DNA from: Lachnospiraceae bacterium 10-1
GTDB taxonomy: Bacteria; Bacillota; Clostridia; Lachnospirales; Lachnospiraceae
DNA: 64,000 bases
Direction of reading: 5' to 3'
Assembly: GCA_000403495.2 (NCBI GenBank)
Contig: KE159820.1
Location: 161,123-225,122 of the forward strand
Shown: in pieces, positions 8,835 to 17,663 of the stretch
Position numbering within the stretch: position 1 is the first letter of the stretch
How the letters are laid out: each line of letters opens with the position of its first letter
Notes under the pieces: generated by a model
Database searches by the model: none
What the model was told of the DNA's origin: nothing
Seen by the model: the letters and a program-made list of their open reading frames with translations, nothing else
Made by a program: the position numbers and the translations under genes

Positions 8835-11126
8835 TCATTTATCCTCCTGTCTTTTATACAGCCTGATATCATCTTCCACCAGCACAGGACTGCCATGTAA
8901 ATGAATTTCTACCGGCTTCCCTTCCAGCCTGTGAATCCGGCAGCCTTCTTTATCTACCTTAACTTCCAGTCTCGTTCCCCGATACTGAAAACGAAATTGA
9001 TAGCTTTTCCACCTATCCGGTATACAGGGGGATAAATATAATCCTGATTCTTTGATTCTCAAACCTGCAAACCCATAAATAATGGCCATATAATTACCTG
9101 CCATATTGGCTGTGTGGATTCCGTCTTTTGTATTTTTATGTGTATTAAATAAATCCAGCTTCGCCGACTCTCCAAAGTAATCATAAGCCTTTTCCACCAT
9201 ACCCAGTTTTGCCGCCATAATACTGAAAATGCAGGTTGACAGGGATGAGTCATGAGTTGTCACGCCTTCATAATATAAAAAGGAATTACGTATAGTAGAA
9301 AGTTTTTGATAATCCTCCAGAATAAAATGTGCCAGCACAGTATCTGCCTGCTTGCATACCTGTTTTCGATAAAGTGCAAGAGGATGGTAATGAAGCAAAA
9401 GAGGATAATTTTCCTTTGGCGTATTAGTAAAATCCCATTTCTTTTTCTTTAAAAATGAATCATCCTGAGGATTAATGTCTAACGCTTCATCATAGGTAAG
9501 GTACATGTTCTCTGCAGCCTTTTTAAATTCTTCAATTTCTTCCGGCAGAAGATTTATTTTTTTGCTTAATGCTTCCCATTTTCCTTCCGCCATTAATAAT
9601 TCTTTACATTTTTCCGCCCATTCCAGATTGTATTTTGCAAGCAGATTTGTGTAATAATTGTTGTTCACCATACAGGTATATTCATCCGGTCCGGTTACAT
9701 CCTGAATATGAAACTGTCCATCCACATAGTTCCCCATATCCACCCAGAGACGGGCGGTTTCCAGCAAAATTTCTGCTCCCTGTTCACACAAAAATTCCAC
9801 ATCATTTGTTGCTAAGTAATACGCTGCAACAGAATAGGCAATATCCCCACTGATATGATAAGCTGCAGTTCCTGACGGGAAGTAACCAGAACATTCCTCT
9901 CCGTTTATGGTTCTCCAGGGATACAGCGCTCCCCTTTTATGCCCCAGTTTTCTGGCATTTTCCTTTGCCTGATTCAATGTCCTGTACCGGAACGAAATTA
10001 ATGTCTTTGCAATCTCCGGCCGGGTGATGGTAAAGCAGGGTAATGCATACATTTCCGTATCCCAGAAAAAGTGGCCTTCATATCCTTCTCCGCTTAATCC
10101 TTTTGCCGCCATATTGCTATAGCAGTCTTTGCCTACGGACTGCAAAAGCGCATACTGATTATAGTGAACAGCACTATTCAGCTCCTCGTCGCCCTCTATT
10201 TCCAAATTACTTTTTTCCCAGTAATCCGAAAGATATTCTTCTTGTTCACCATAAAGTTCTTCTACCGGCTGCATCATTACTTTCTTTAGTTTTTTTTCGG
10301 TTTCCTCTTCCGGATTTCCACATCTGATCGAATCTGAAAACCAACTGTATTTATAAAACCGCAGGGTTTTTCCTTTTACTGATTTTCCAGTTATTTTATG
10401 TACTGCTTTTTTGTCTTTTACAACTGTCTGCTTCTCAAAGCCAGCAGGAACCGCATGTGCCACTCCACTGCACAGGCTAAGTCCTGACCGTGACGTTTTC
10501 GCTAAAATCAGGGAAATATCTCCCTGGCAGTGAGGCGTATCTGCAAACAAATATTGTGTTTTTTCTCCTGCCACCCTTGGATCTGAAGGATCACAAAAGT
10601 TCTCTGCTTCTCCAAAGTGTGAGGAAATAAGACATACCTCTCCTTCATAATTGTGACAGGTCAATGTAATTTCCTGTAAAAAAAGCGGAAGCTTTACAAA
10701 AGATGTCATCCTGCGAAATTGTAATGAAATTTCTTTTCCTTCCGGTGAAACCCACGCTATTTTTCGCAAAGTTACACCTTTCTTTAAATCCACAGACCTT
10801 TTTACTTCTTTTGCAGTTCCATAAAACAGGGAAAACTGCTCGCCTCCCAGCCAGATTTCCACACTTTGGGTGTCTGCAATGTTAAGCATAGTCTGTTTTT
10901 TCTCAATCAGACCGCAAAGGGCCTCAGCCTGCTTCATATCCGTAATATCATAAAATCCATTGATATATTGTCCCCTGATACTGATATATTCCGGCGGATA
11001 TCCTTCCTCATAAGCACCTCTTATTCCAATGTAGCCATTGGCATTGTGAAAAATGGTTTCACCCAGCAAAAGTGCTTCCTGACTTTTGGCATTTCCCTCT
11101 ATCTCATAAAAAAACTGCTTTTCCAT
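8835..11126 (-). CDS. GH65 family alpha-glucoside phosphorylase
   Basis: 763 residues, usual for GH65. These enzymes split alpha-linked glucose disaccharides with phosphate, inverting to beta-glucose 1-phosphate. Order: N-terminal beta-sandwich, linker, (alpha/alpha)6 barrel with FFWDTEMY (substrate pocket) and GPDEY near residue 480 holding the catalytic acid Glu, then small C-terminal beta-sheet domains. Family members act on maltose, trehalose, kojibiose, nigerose or their 6-phosphates. The partner ABC importer argues against a sugar phosphate and for a free disaccharide. Linkage specificity is not decidable here. The pgmB gene follows directly. Confidence 0.9.
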   Translation of the reverse strand: MEKQFFYEIEGNAKSQEALLLGETIFHNANGYIGIRGAYEEGYPPEYISIRGQYINGFYDITDMKQAEALCGLIEKKQTMLNIADTQSVEIWLGGEQFSLFYGTAKEVKRSVDLKKGVTLRKIAWVSPEGKEISLQFRRMTSFVKLPLFLQEITLTCHNYEGEVCLISSHFGEAENFCDPSDPRVAGEKTQYLFADTPHCQGDISLILAKTSRSGLSLCSGVAHAVPAGFEKQTVVKDKKAVHKITGKSVKGKTLRFYKYSWFSDSIRCGNPEEETEKKLKKVMMQPVEELYGEQEEYLSDYWEKSNLEIEGDEELNSAVHYNQYALLQSVGKDCYSNMAAKGLSGEGYEGHFFWDTEMYALPCFTITRPEIAKTLISFRYRTLNQAKENARKLGHKRGALYPWRTINGEECSGYFPSGTAAYHISGDIAYSVAAYYLATNDVEFLCEQGAEILLETARLWVDMGNYVDGQFHIQDVTGPDEYTCMVNNNYYTNLLAKYNLEWAEKCKELLMAEGKWEALSKKINLLPEEIEEFKKAAENMYLTYDEALDINPQDDSFLKKKKWDFTNTPKENYPLLLHYHPLALYRKQVCKQADTVLAHFILEDYQKLSTIRNSFLYYEGVTTHDSSLSTCIFSIMAAKLGMVEKAYDYFGESAKLDLFNTHKNTKDGIHTANMAGNYMAIIYGFAGLRIKESGLYLSPCIPDRWKSYQFRFQYRGTRLEVKVDKEGCRIHRLEGKPVEIHLHGSPVLVEDDIRLYKRQEDK

Positions 11127-11184
11127 TTTTCTTAATTCCTTTCTTGTACCTGCATAAGCAATGGAAGCGCAGGCACACAGTTAA

Positions 11185-11988
11185 TCACAGATTTTCCGTC
11201 CGGTAGGCAATGGAAATGCGTCCGTGAAACCACATTTTTCCACTTCCCAGATTGGTACTTATATTTTCTCCTGCCTGTGGCGCTTCCAAAATCTGCTTTG
11301 CGCATTCTTCGTATTCTTCCAGATAATCCAAATCCAGAGGAAATTTATGATGCCCCGGCCAGATTCTGTCAAAACTGTTTTTTTGCTTCTTTAACAATTG
11401 AATGCTTTGTAGAAATTCTTTGACAGATGCCGAGTGGGGAAGGAAAAGCAGTATCCCCTGATCACATACCGTATCTCCGGAAAATAAATTTCTTCTTTCC
11501 TGATCAAACACACATATGCTTCCCTTTGTGTGCCCCGGTGTTGCAATCATTTCCAAAGCGCGCTTTCCCAGATCAATAATCTGTCCATTCTTAAGGGGCA
11601 AATAAGGAACCATCTGCCCTGCATGGGACAATTCCTCAATTTCATTTTCCGTAAGTGGAAGAGCAAATTCCTGTAAAAATCCTTTAATCATCTCTTTTCG
11701 GAATTCTATATTTGTGTGTTCTTTTAAAACCTCCTGATCCTCTTCCATCAGATACCGGCTTTCAAACTGGCAGTTTCCTCCAACATGATCTAAATGCCCG
11801 TGGGTATTAATAACCATAACCGGCTTTTTGGTCAGCTCCTCTACACACTCCCTAAGCCCCGGCATCCCCATCCCGGTATCAATTAAAACAGCCTTTTCTT
11901 CTCCTTCCAGCAGATACATATGGCATTTAAAACAGTCTTCAATCCGCCAGGTACATTCATCTATCTGCATTACATGGTAAAAGCTCAT
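11185..11988 (-). CDS. MBL-fold metallohydrolase
   Basis: About 268 residues. The zinc motif THGHLDH follows a typical N-terminal beta-strand pair (VLIDTGMG), and further metal ligands are in TPGHTKGS, FSGDTV and WPGHH. This is the glyoxalase II-like branch of hydrolases. ATG 11988 is chosen because GGGGG lies five bases before it; ATG 12000 is an alternative, using AAGGAGG inside the previous gene 12 bases away. It follows the ChbG-like gene closely and belongs to the sugar locus. The substrate is unknown; a sugar lactone or ester is conceivable but unsupported. Confidence 0.75.
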   Translation of the reverse strand: MSFYHVMQIDECTWRIEDCFKCHMYLLEGEEKAVLIDTGMGMPGLRECVEELTKKPVMVINTHGHLDHVGGNCQFESRYLMEEDQEVLKEHTNIEFRKEMIKGFLQEFALPLTENEIEELSHAGQMVPYLPLKNGQIIDLGKRALEMIATPGHTKGSICVFDQERRNLFSGDTVCDQGILLFLPHSASVKEFLQSIQLLKKQKNSFDRIWPGHHKFPLDLDYLEEYEECAKQILEAPQAGENISTNLGSGKMWFHGRISIAYRTENL

Positions 11989-12004
11989 ATTATCCCCCAT
12001 TTCT

Positions 12005-12808
12005 TTATTTGACCTCCTTTTTAAAATCCGCCATATTAAACAGGCTGATTTCCTGCCCTTTGGCTGCTTCATCATAACGCAGCAGCTCTACCTTATATTG
12101 TTTGCAAAGCATTACATTCTGGTAATCTGTTAAAAACTGGTAATCCAATTCGCGTGCTCTGGCCACTCCTTCGCCGCTGAATTCCTTATTTCCTGTTAAC
12201 TTCATTTCTTTTCCATACTTTGCAGGATGCATGATAAACAGATACTGCCCTTCCATTTTTTTAAGTGTCTCTTCAAACAAATATGGTTTTTCTGCAAAAA
12301 GGTCATTTCCCGGTAAAATACGGTTATACCATTTATGATCTATCAGACCTTCCTCTTCTATCATCCGGCTCATGGCTTCACCAAGCCCGGATACATATAC
12401 TTCCGGAAGCATATGGGAATCCATATATGAAATGTTAAATCCTGCTTTTCTTACATGTTCCAATTGATATTTATATTCTGTAATGATTTCCTCCAGCTTC
12501 GGCATATGTACGCAGAATCTTTCAGGCGACTGATAAAAAACGCCTCTTTCATCTATCAGGCTTGATACTTTTTCTTTTGGCGCAACCGGCCCCCAAATTA
12601 CTCTATCCCATTCGGAATTGATACAGCCATGCAGTCCAAAGCAAATATCCTTTTTATCCGACAGCATTTCTGCCGCCTCCTCCAAGTATTCTCCACACGC
12701 CATTAAAGATATATTTTTAATAAATCCTGCTTCTGCCGCCTCAAAAATTGCTTCATTTGCCGCATGTGAACAGCCACAGTCATCTGCTCTTGTTATAATT
12801 GCTTTCAT
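12005..12808 (-). CDS. ChbG/YdjC-family carbohydrate deacetylase-like protein
   Basis: 267 residues. The start IITRADDCGCSHAAN gives the metal-binding acidic pair of the YdjC/ChbG family, followed by FGLHGCI and MDSHMLP with likely metal-binding His. Known members deacetylate chito-oligosaccharides, for example ChbG on diacetylchitobiose phosphate. The usual Phe or Tyr after ADD is Cys here and the protein is a little diverged. In this locus it may act on an acetylated or otherwise modified glucoside. It sits between the ABC permease genes and the MBL-fold gene on one strand. Confidence 0.75.
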   Translation of the reverse strand: MKAIITRADDCGCSHAANEAIFEAAEAGFIKNISLMACGEYLEEAAEMLSDKKDICFGLHGCINSEWDRVIWGPVAPKEKVSSLIDERGVFYQSPERFCVHMPKLEEIITEYKYQLEHVRKAGFNISYMDSHMLPEVYVSGLGEAMSRMIEEEGLIDHKWYNRILPGNDLFAEKPYLFEETLKKMEGQYLFIMHPAKYGKEMKLTGNKEFSGEGVARARELDYQFLTDYQNVMLCKQYKVELLRYDEAAKGQEISLFNMADFKKEVK

Positions 12809-12844
12809 CTAACCCCTCCATTCTAAATCCACTTGCCTACGGTT

Positions 12845-13699
12845 TTATCCCTTTACCGCACCGTCCGCCATGCCTTTAATAATCTGTTTTTGAAAAAGTA
12901 AAAAGAAAATAAGCGCTGGTAAAATTGATAACACTAAAGCCGCCATAATCAAGTCCCATCGGTTTAAATAGGTACCATAAAATACACTCATGGATAATTG
13001 AATCGTTTTCAGTTTTTCCGAATTAATCATAATAAGAGGAAGCATAAAATCATTAAATACCCCCAGCATGTTAATAATTGCAATTGTTGCTGTAATGGGT
13101 TTTAAAATGGGAAATACCACATAAAAGAACGCCTGAAACTGACCGCATCCGTCAATTAAAGCAGCTTCTTCAAGTTCTCTGGAAACACCCTTTATAAAAC
13201 CACAATACAAAAACATTGCCATCGGCAGCAGAAATCCCCAGTACATAATGACCATCCCGTACAGGGTGTTTACGATATGCAGATTTCTTGCAACGATAAC
13301 GATAGGCACCATTAACACCTGAAAAGGAATTGCCATTGTAAATAAAATTCCATAGTAAATCACATTACTTACTTTATTTTTTACCCTTGTCACTTTATAA
13401 GCCGCCATAGAGCCAAACAAAATAATTCCCATCACAGCCGAAACAGATACAAAAATAGTATTGGCAAACTTCCGGAAAAAGTTCATTTTGGATATAGCTT
13501 CCCTGTAATTTCCAAAACTCCATTTTTCAGGCAGTGCAAGCATATCAAGCAAAATTTCTCCATTTCCTTTAAAACTATTTACAAAAATTAAAACCATAGG
13601 AAACATCATAAAACAGGCTAATACCACAAGTACTGCTTCCACACAAAAAAGTCCCATGCCATACTTCCTTCTTTTTCCACCTTTTCCTTGTTTCATCAC
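12845..13699 (-). CDS. ABC sugar transporter permease, MalG/UgpE type
   Basis: 284 residues with six predicted membrane segments, one of the two inner-membrane channel subunits of a CUT1-type sugar importer. The EAA loop, which docks the ATPase, is seen as EEAALIDGCGQFQAFFYVVFP. Its start overlaps the stop of the partner permease by four bases (ATGA), so translation is coupled. No ATPase gene is in this cluster; a shared MsmK-type ATPase elsewhere must energise it. Confidence 0.92.
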   Translation of the reverse strand: MMKQGKGGKRRKYGMGLFCVEAVLVVLACFMMFPMVLIFVNSFKGNGEILLDMLALPEKWSFGNYREAISKMNFFRKFANTIFVSVSAVMGIILFGSMAAYKVTRVKNKVSNVIYYGILFTMAIPFQVLMVPIVIVARNLHIVNTLYGMVIMYWGFLLPMAMFLYCGFIKGVSRELEEAALIDGCGQFQAFFYVVFPILKPITATIAIINMLGVFNDFMLPLIMINSEKLKTIQLSMSVFYGTYLNRWDLIMAALVLSILPALIFFLLFQKQIIKGMADGAVKG

Positions 13700-14586
13700 A
13701 TCTCTACCTCCTTCCTTCTGGTTGTCTTTACCTGAATAATTGCCACAATTCCAATTACTACGGAAAAGATAACAGCCTTCGCGGAGGCATAGGATAATTG
13801 ATCCGCATTAAAAGCATCCAAAAAGATCTGATATGCAATGGTTTTGGTGGTTCCATATGGGCCGCCTCCTGTCAGTGCATAATTTAAGTCAAACGCCTTT
13901 AAACTGTTGACAATGCTTAAAAATAAGCAGATGGTAATGGAGGGACGGATCAGCGGTAATATGATTTTTGTAAAGCGATCCCTAAACCCTGCCCCATCAA
14001 TCTCCGCCGCCTCTAAAAGATCAGTTGGCACTCCCTGCAGTCCGGCCAGATAAATAATCATATAATAACCTGTTCCCTGCCAAAGGCTGACGATCACCAG
14101 GGAAAGAAAGGCTGTACCGGGGTATGCCAGCCAGTTTTTTTCAAACATTCCAATCCCAAAGGTTCTTCCTAAAAAAGGGAGAAACGATCCAATAATAAAG
14201 TTCCATAAATATCCCACTGTCGCAGTACCGATCACAATCGGCATAAAGTAAACAGCCCGAAGGATTCCCTTTAATTTCAGATTCATATTTAAAAGCATTG
14301 CCAGTGTCAGCCCCAAAACGTTATAACCGGTCACCATCACAAATGCAAACTTTAGCGTAAAGCCAATGGTTCCCAAAAACCCCTTATCCGACAATGCATT
14401 TACATAGTTTCTTATTCCTACGAAATTTGAGCTGATACTGATTCCGTTCCAGTCCCGGCAGGAATAATAAAGCCCTATGAGCAGTGGTACGAAAATAAAG
14501 AGAATACTGAGCAAAACTGCCGGCGCTACAAACACTGCGTATACAAAATTATTTTTTGTTTTTAAGGTTGTCTTTTTCGACTTCAT
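13696..14586 (-). CDS. ABC sugar transporter permease, MalF/UgpA type
   Basis: 296 residues with six predicted membrane segments. EAA loop: LLEAAEIDGAGFRDRFTKII. It forms the second channel subunit with the product of the following gene. AAGGAG precedes ATG. It is 64 bases downstream of the binding-protein gene, with a hairpin between them that may lower expression of the permeases relative to the binding protein. Confidence 0.92.
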   Translation of the reverse strand: MKSKKTTLKTKNNFVYAVFVAPAVLLSILFIFVPLLIGLYYSCRDWNGISISSNFVGIRNYVNALSDKGFLGTIGFTLKFAFVMVTGYNVLGLTLAMLLNMNLKLKGILRAVYFMPIVIGTATVGYLWNFIIGSFLPFLGRTFGIGMFEKNWLAYPGTAFLSLVIVSLWQGTGYYMIIYLAGLQGVPTDLLEAAEIDGAGFRDRFTKIILPLIRPSITICLFLSIVNSLKAFDLNYALTGGGPYGTTKTIAYQIFLDAFNADQLSYASAKAVIFSVVIGIVAIIQVKTTRRKEVEM

Positions 14587-14608
14587 ACTTTTTCTCCTTA
14601 AAGGGAAA

Positions 14609-14634
14609 GCTGCTGCAATATTTTCTGCAGCAGC
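14609..14634 (-). promoter_or_regulatory. Intercistronic hairpin between binding protein and permease genes
   Basis: A perfect 9-bp stem (GCTGCTGCA/TGCAGCAGC) with an 8-base loop follows the binding-protein stop. On the minus strand it is followed by TTTCCCTTT, a weak U-tract. Hairpins here commonly act as partial terminators or mRNA stabilisers so that more binding protein than permease is made; that role is inference. Confidence 0.5.
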
Positions 14635-14650
14635 CCGTCAATATCTCTTC

Positions 14651-15967
14651 TTATTCTTTTACGGAAGAAGATGCTACTCTGCCATCCCACAATTCCTGTA
14701 ATGCCCTGCAGGTTGCTTCCCGATCCGCTGCTCCTGCCGCATAAGCCTGTAAAGGTTCCGCCTGATCCGTATTAAATCCGGAAGGCCATTCTTCAATGCC
14801 AAACCCATCATAAGACATTCCATCCGCCATATACTGGTTCATGTCCATGTTCAATGCGCCTATATCTGATAAATCCAGGGTGTCATAGGGCGCTGCAATA
14901 CGCATTTTTTCAACCATGTATTTCTGTGCATTGTCCACAAACCACTGCAAAAATGCTTTTGCTTCCTCTTCATGTTTGGAAGTATTGGAAATACTTAAAA
15001 ATCTGGTAGTGGAAACCTGTAGCTTTGTCTGAGAAGGATCATCTGTAAGAGGAACTGCAAACAAACCGATATTCATATCAGGATTAACACTTAAAAGTGC
15101 ATCTGTATACCAGGTTCCCTGTTTGACCATAGCGATTTCCCCTTTCACAAAGGAATTAATCTGGTCATCAAAGTGGTGCCCTATGGATTCACCCCCCCAT
15201 CCGTATTCCAGTGTCAGGTCGTAAAAGTCGAAAAAGCTGTCCATATATTTCATGTTAGAAAAGGTTTCTTCTTTTGCAGAAAGTCTCTCTGACGTTTCTG
15301 ATGCGCCTTCGTAAGTAAAAGGTATTCCCAAAATATGCATTAAGAATCCCCAGTCTCCCCACGCTTCGCCAAAAGCCTGAATGTCTGCTGCCTGCAGCTT
15401 CTCACAGGTTTCCTTTAATTCACTGATTGTTTCAGGTACTTTTTCAATTCCGGCCTGCTCAAACAAATCTTTGTTATATATAATGCCGCTGCCTTCCATC
15501 GCATAAGGAAGACCATATACCTTTCCATCATAGCTTCCTCCATTTAAAGAAGCTTCATAAACATGCTCTGTCCATGCTTCCCCGGAAAGATCCATGCATC
15601 TTTCATACCAGGTATCGTAATCGCCGCATCCCAAGTCAAAAATATCCGGTGCTTCCCCGGAAGCAAAACGGGCTTTAAGTACCGTATAAGGTTCATCTCC
15701 CGGAATTTCCCATTCTAAAGTCACACCTGTTTCTTCCTTATAGTCTTTGCAAATCTGTTCTACCATTTCCGCATATCCTGCAGTCCCCTGATATACGGTA
15801 AGCACAATATCTTCACTTTGTACCTGATCTGTACTGCTTTCGGATGTGTTTGAACTCTCTCCTGCATTTGATGAATTATCCTTTGCAGTATCAGCACCGC
15901 ATCCTGCCAAAACAGAAAATGTCAGGGCTGCTGCCGTCAGACAGCTAATCACTTTTTTTGCTTTCAT
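14651..15967 (-). CDS. Extracellular sugar-binding lipoprotein of ABC importer
   Basis: 438 residues, solute-binding protein family 1. A signal peptide ends in the lipobox LAGC near residue 22, so the mature protein is anchored by a lipid on the outer face of the membrane. A Ser/Asn-rich linker follows, then the two-lobed binding fold with typical segments (ASGEAPDIFDLG, GLPYAMEGSGIIYNKDLFEQAG, VKQGTWY). It delivers the sugar to the two permeases encoded downstream. The ligand is probably the substrate of the GH65 enzyme. Confidence 0.93.
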   Translation of the reverse strand: MKAKKVISCLTAAALTFSVLAGCGADTAKDNSSNAGESSNTSESSTDQVQSEDIVLTVYQGTAGYAEMVEQICKDYKEETGVTLEWEIPGDEPYTVLKARFASGEAPDIFDLGCGDYDTWYERCMDLSGEAWTEHVYEASLNGGSYDGKVYGLPYAMEGSGIIYNKDLFEQAGIEKVPETISELKETCEKLQAADIQAFGEAWGDWGFLMHILGIPFTYEGASETSERLSAKEETFSNMKYMDSFFDFYDLTLEYGWGGESIGHHFDDQINSFVKGEIAMVKQGTWYTDALLSVNPDMNIGLFAVPLTDDPSQTKLQVSTTRFLSISNTSKHEEEAKAFLQWFVDNAQKYMVEKMRIAAPYDTLDLSDIGALNMDMNQYMADGMSYDGFGIEEWPSGFNTDQAEPLQAYAAGAADREATCRALQELWDGRVASSSVKE

Positions 15968-16050
15968 AATTATCCCTCCATCTCCGGATACTTTTTACTC
16001 CTGCAAGTCATTATTGCCTGGAAATTTTTCGTATCCTGTTTGATGACTTT

Positions 16051-16056
16051 ATTATA
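16051..16056 (-). promoter_or_regulatory. Likely -10 box of the sugar importer operon
   Basis: TATAAT on the minus strand about 84 bases before the binding-protein start. No good -35 box is seen 17 bases upstream, which fits a promoter that depends on an activator; the AraC-type response regulator encoded next to it is the obvious candidate. Confidence 0.45.
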
Positions 16057-16121
16057 AAATTCATCCCTCAAATGCTCTACGGAACATTCGAACCTCTTTC
16101 CAGCACAATTTGAAACTGTAT

Positions 16122-17663
16122 TTACTCAGATTGTCCTCTTCTGTACTGGGCAGGCGTCTGCCCTGTATGTTTTTTAAAAACTCTTCCGAAATAATTTTCA
16201 TCTTCATAACCAACCATTTCCGCCACCTGTGCCACACTTCTTTTCCCTGTTTTCAGTAATTCACAGGCTTTTTCTATCCGCATCTTCGTAATGGCAGTTA
16301 CAATAGTCATATGATATCTGTTTTTAAAAATTCTTGCTACATATTGGGGTGTCTGAAAAAGGCCCGCTGCAATAGTTGAAAGTGTTATATCTTCCGAAAA
16401 ATGCTCCTTAATGTAAGCATATATTATCTCTGCCGGTTCTTCCTTCATCCGGAAATAATCCATAAGCAGGTCAAGGCGCTTTAGCACTTCCTTTTCCCAT
16501 AAATCAATGTCATTGATCCACAGAGAAAGAAGTTCTGCATGCGCCTCCCTCTCCTGTCTGGCGGCAAGCCGCCCAATCAAAAGATTCATGTCGGCAGTAC
16601 ATCTTTGCAGTTCCTGTAATTTCAGCGCCCCTCCCCTCTTTAAGCTACTGCAGTAGTCTCTGATGATTTTTTTAAGCATTTCTCTGTCCTTATTCTCCAT
16701 AACACTTATAATTCGCAATTCCAGACTCAATACTCCATCACTCTGCACGGGATTTTTTTCTGCTAAGGAAGCTATTGTGCCGCAGCCCCAAACATTTCTC
16801 TGACGTAAAATTCCATTTTGTTCCCCTAATATATTCTTTAAGTCATGAAGTTCTACAGGTTCCAAACTCACTACCCAGGTGATCTTTAGTCCAACAGCTT
16901 CTTCTATCTTCTTTTCAAAAATCTTCATCTTATCTGAAACCCTAAAAGGATTCAATTCCTTTTCCTGTAAAAAAATCTGCCAGTTAAATTCATCTACATA
17001 GATATCCTGTTTAAAAGAATAAAGTTTAAAAATGTCACGCATAACATTTCCTACGGTAAAAAAACAAAGCTCTCTGTCACCCTCATATTTATTCTCTATA
17101 ACCTCTGAGGCATTCCGGCTCAAAACAGAAACCAGTAAAAATTTTCCATTCTCAGCCCCCAGCTTAACAAAGGCTTCCTGAATCTGCTTCTCGCTTATCG
17201 CTTCTCCCCTGCAAAAACTCTGCAGGATCTGATTTGCCACAGCCAGCCCCATTTGTTCATGCTGTCTGTTCTTAACAGCCTCTTCCTTTTCTCCCTGAAC
17301 TTTTAAAATGGCTTTTTCCAGCGCATTCACCAGAGTTTCCTTTCCGAAGGGCTTTAAAATATAGTCAACTCCATTTGCCAGCAGCGTGGCATAAACATAG
17401 GAGAAATCGCTGTATCCACTGACTGCAATCACCTGAATTTTAATCTGGCGCTCCATGATCTCTCTTAGAAGTTCTCTTCCGCCCATCACCGGCATTTCCA
17501 TATCACAAAGTAAAATATCCGGCTTTTTCTCGTCAATTATTTTTAAAGCCTCTATTCCATTTTGCGCATAGTAAACTTCCTGCACCCTATAACTCTTCCA
17601 GTCAATCATCAGTTCAATAGCTTCCCTCATATGAACTTCATCATCAACAATTATTACTTTCAT
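16122..17663 (-). CDS. AraC-type response regulator (YesN family)
   Basis: 513 residues. N-terminal receiver domain with phospho-acceptor Asp in LLCDMEMPVMGG (near residue 55) and Lys in LKPFGK; a long middle region without clear domain; C-terminal double helix-turn-helix of the AraC family, ending YFGRVFKKHTGQTPAQYR. Its start overlaps the stop of the sensor kinase gene by four bases. In known YesMN-like pairs the regulator activates neighbouring sugar transport genes, here most likely the divergent-looking but same-strand importer operon that follows. Confidence 0.92.
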   Translation of the reverse strand: MKVIIVDDEVHMREAIELMIDWKSYRVQEVYYAQNGIEALKIIDEKKPDILLCDMEMPVMGGRELLREIMERQIKIQVIAVSGYSDFSYVYATLLANGVDYILKPFGKETLVNALEKAILKVQGEKEEAVKNRQHEQMGLAVANQILQSFCRGEAISEKQIQEAFVKLGAENGKFLLVSVLSRNASEVIENKYEGDRELCFFTVGNVMRDIFKLYSFKQDIYVDEFNWQIFLQEKELNPFRVSDKMKIFEKKIEEAVGLKITWVVSLEPVELHDLKNILGEQNGILRQRNVWGCGTIASLAEKNPVQSDGVLSLELRIISVMENKDREMLKKIIRDYCSSLKRGGALKLQELQRCTADMNLLIGRLAARQEREAHAELLSLWINDIDLWEKEVLKRLDLLMDYFRMKEEPAEIIYAYIKEHFSEDITLSTIAAGLFQTPQYVARIFKNRYHMTIVTAITKMRIEKACELLKTGKRSVAQVAEMVGYEDENYFGRVFKKHTGQTPAQYRRGQSE

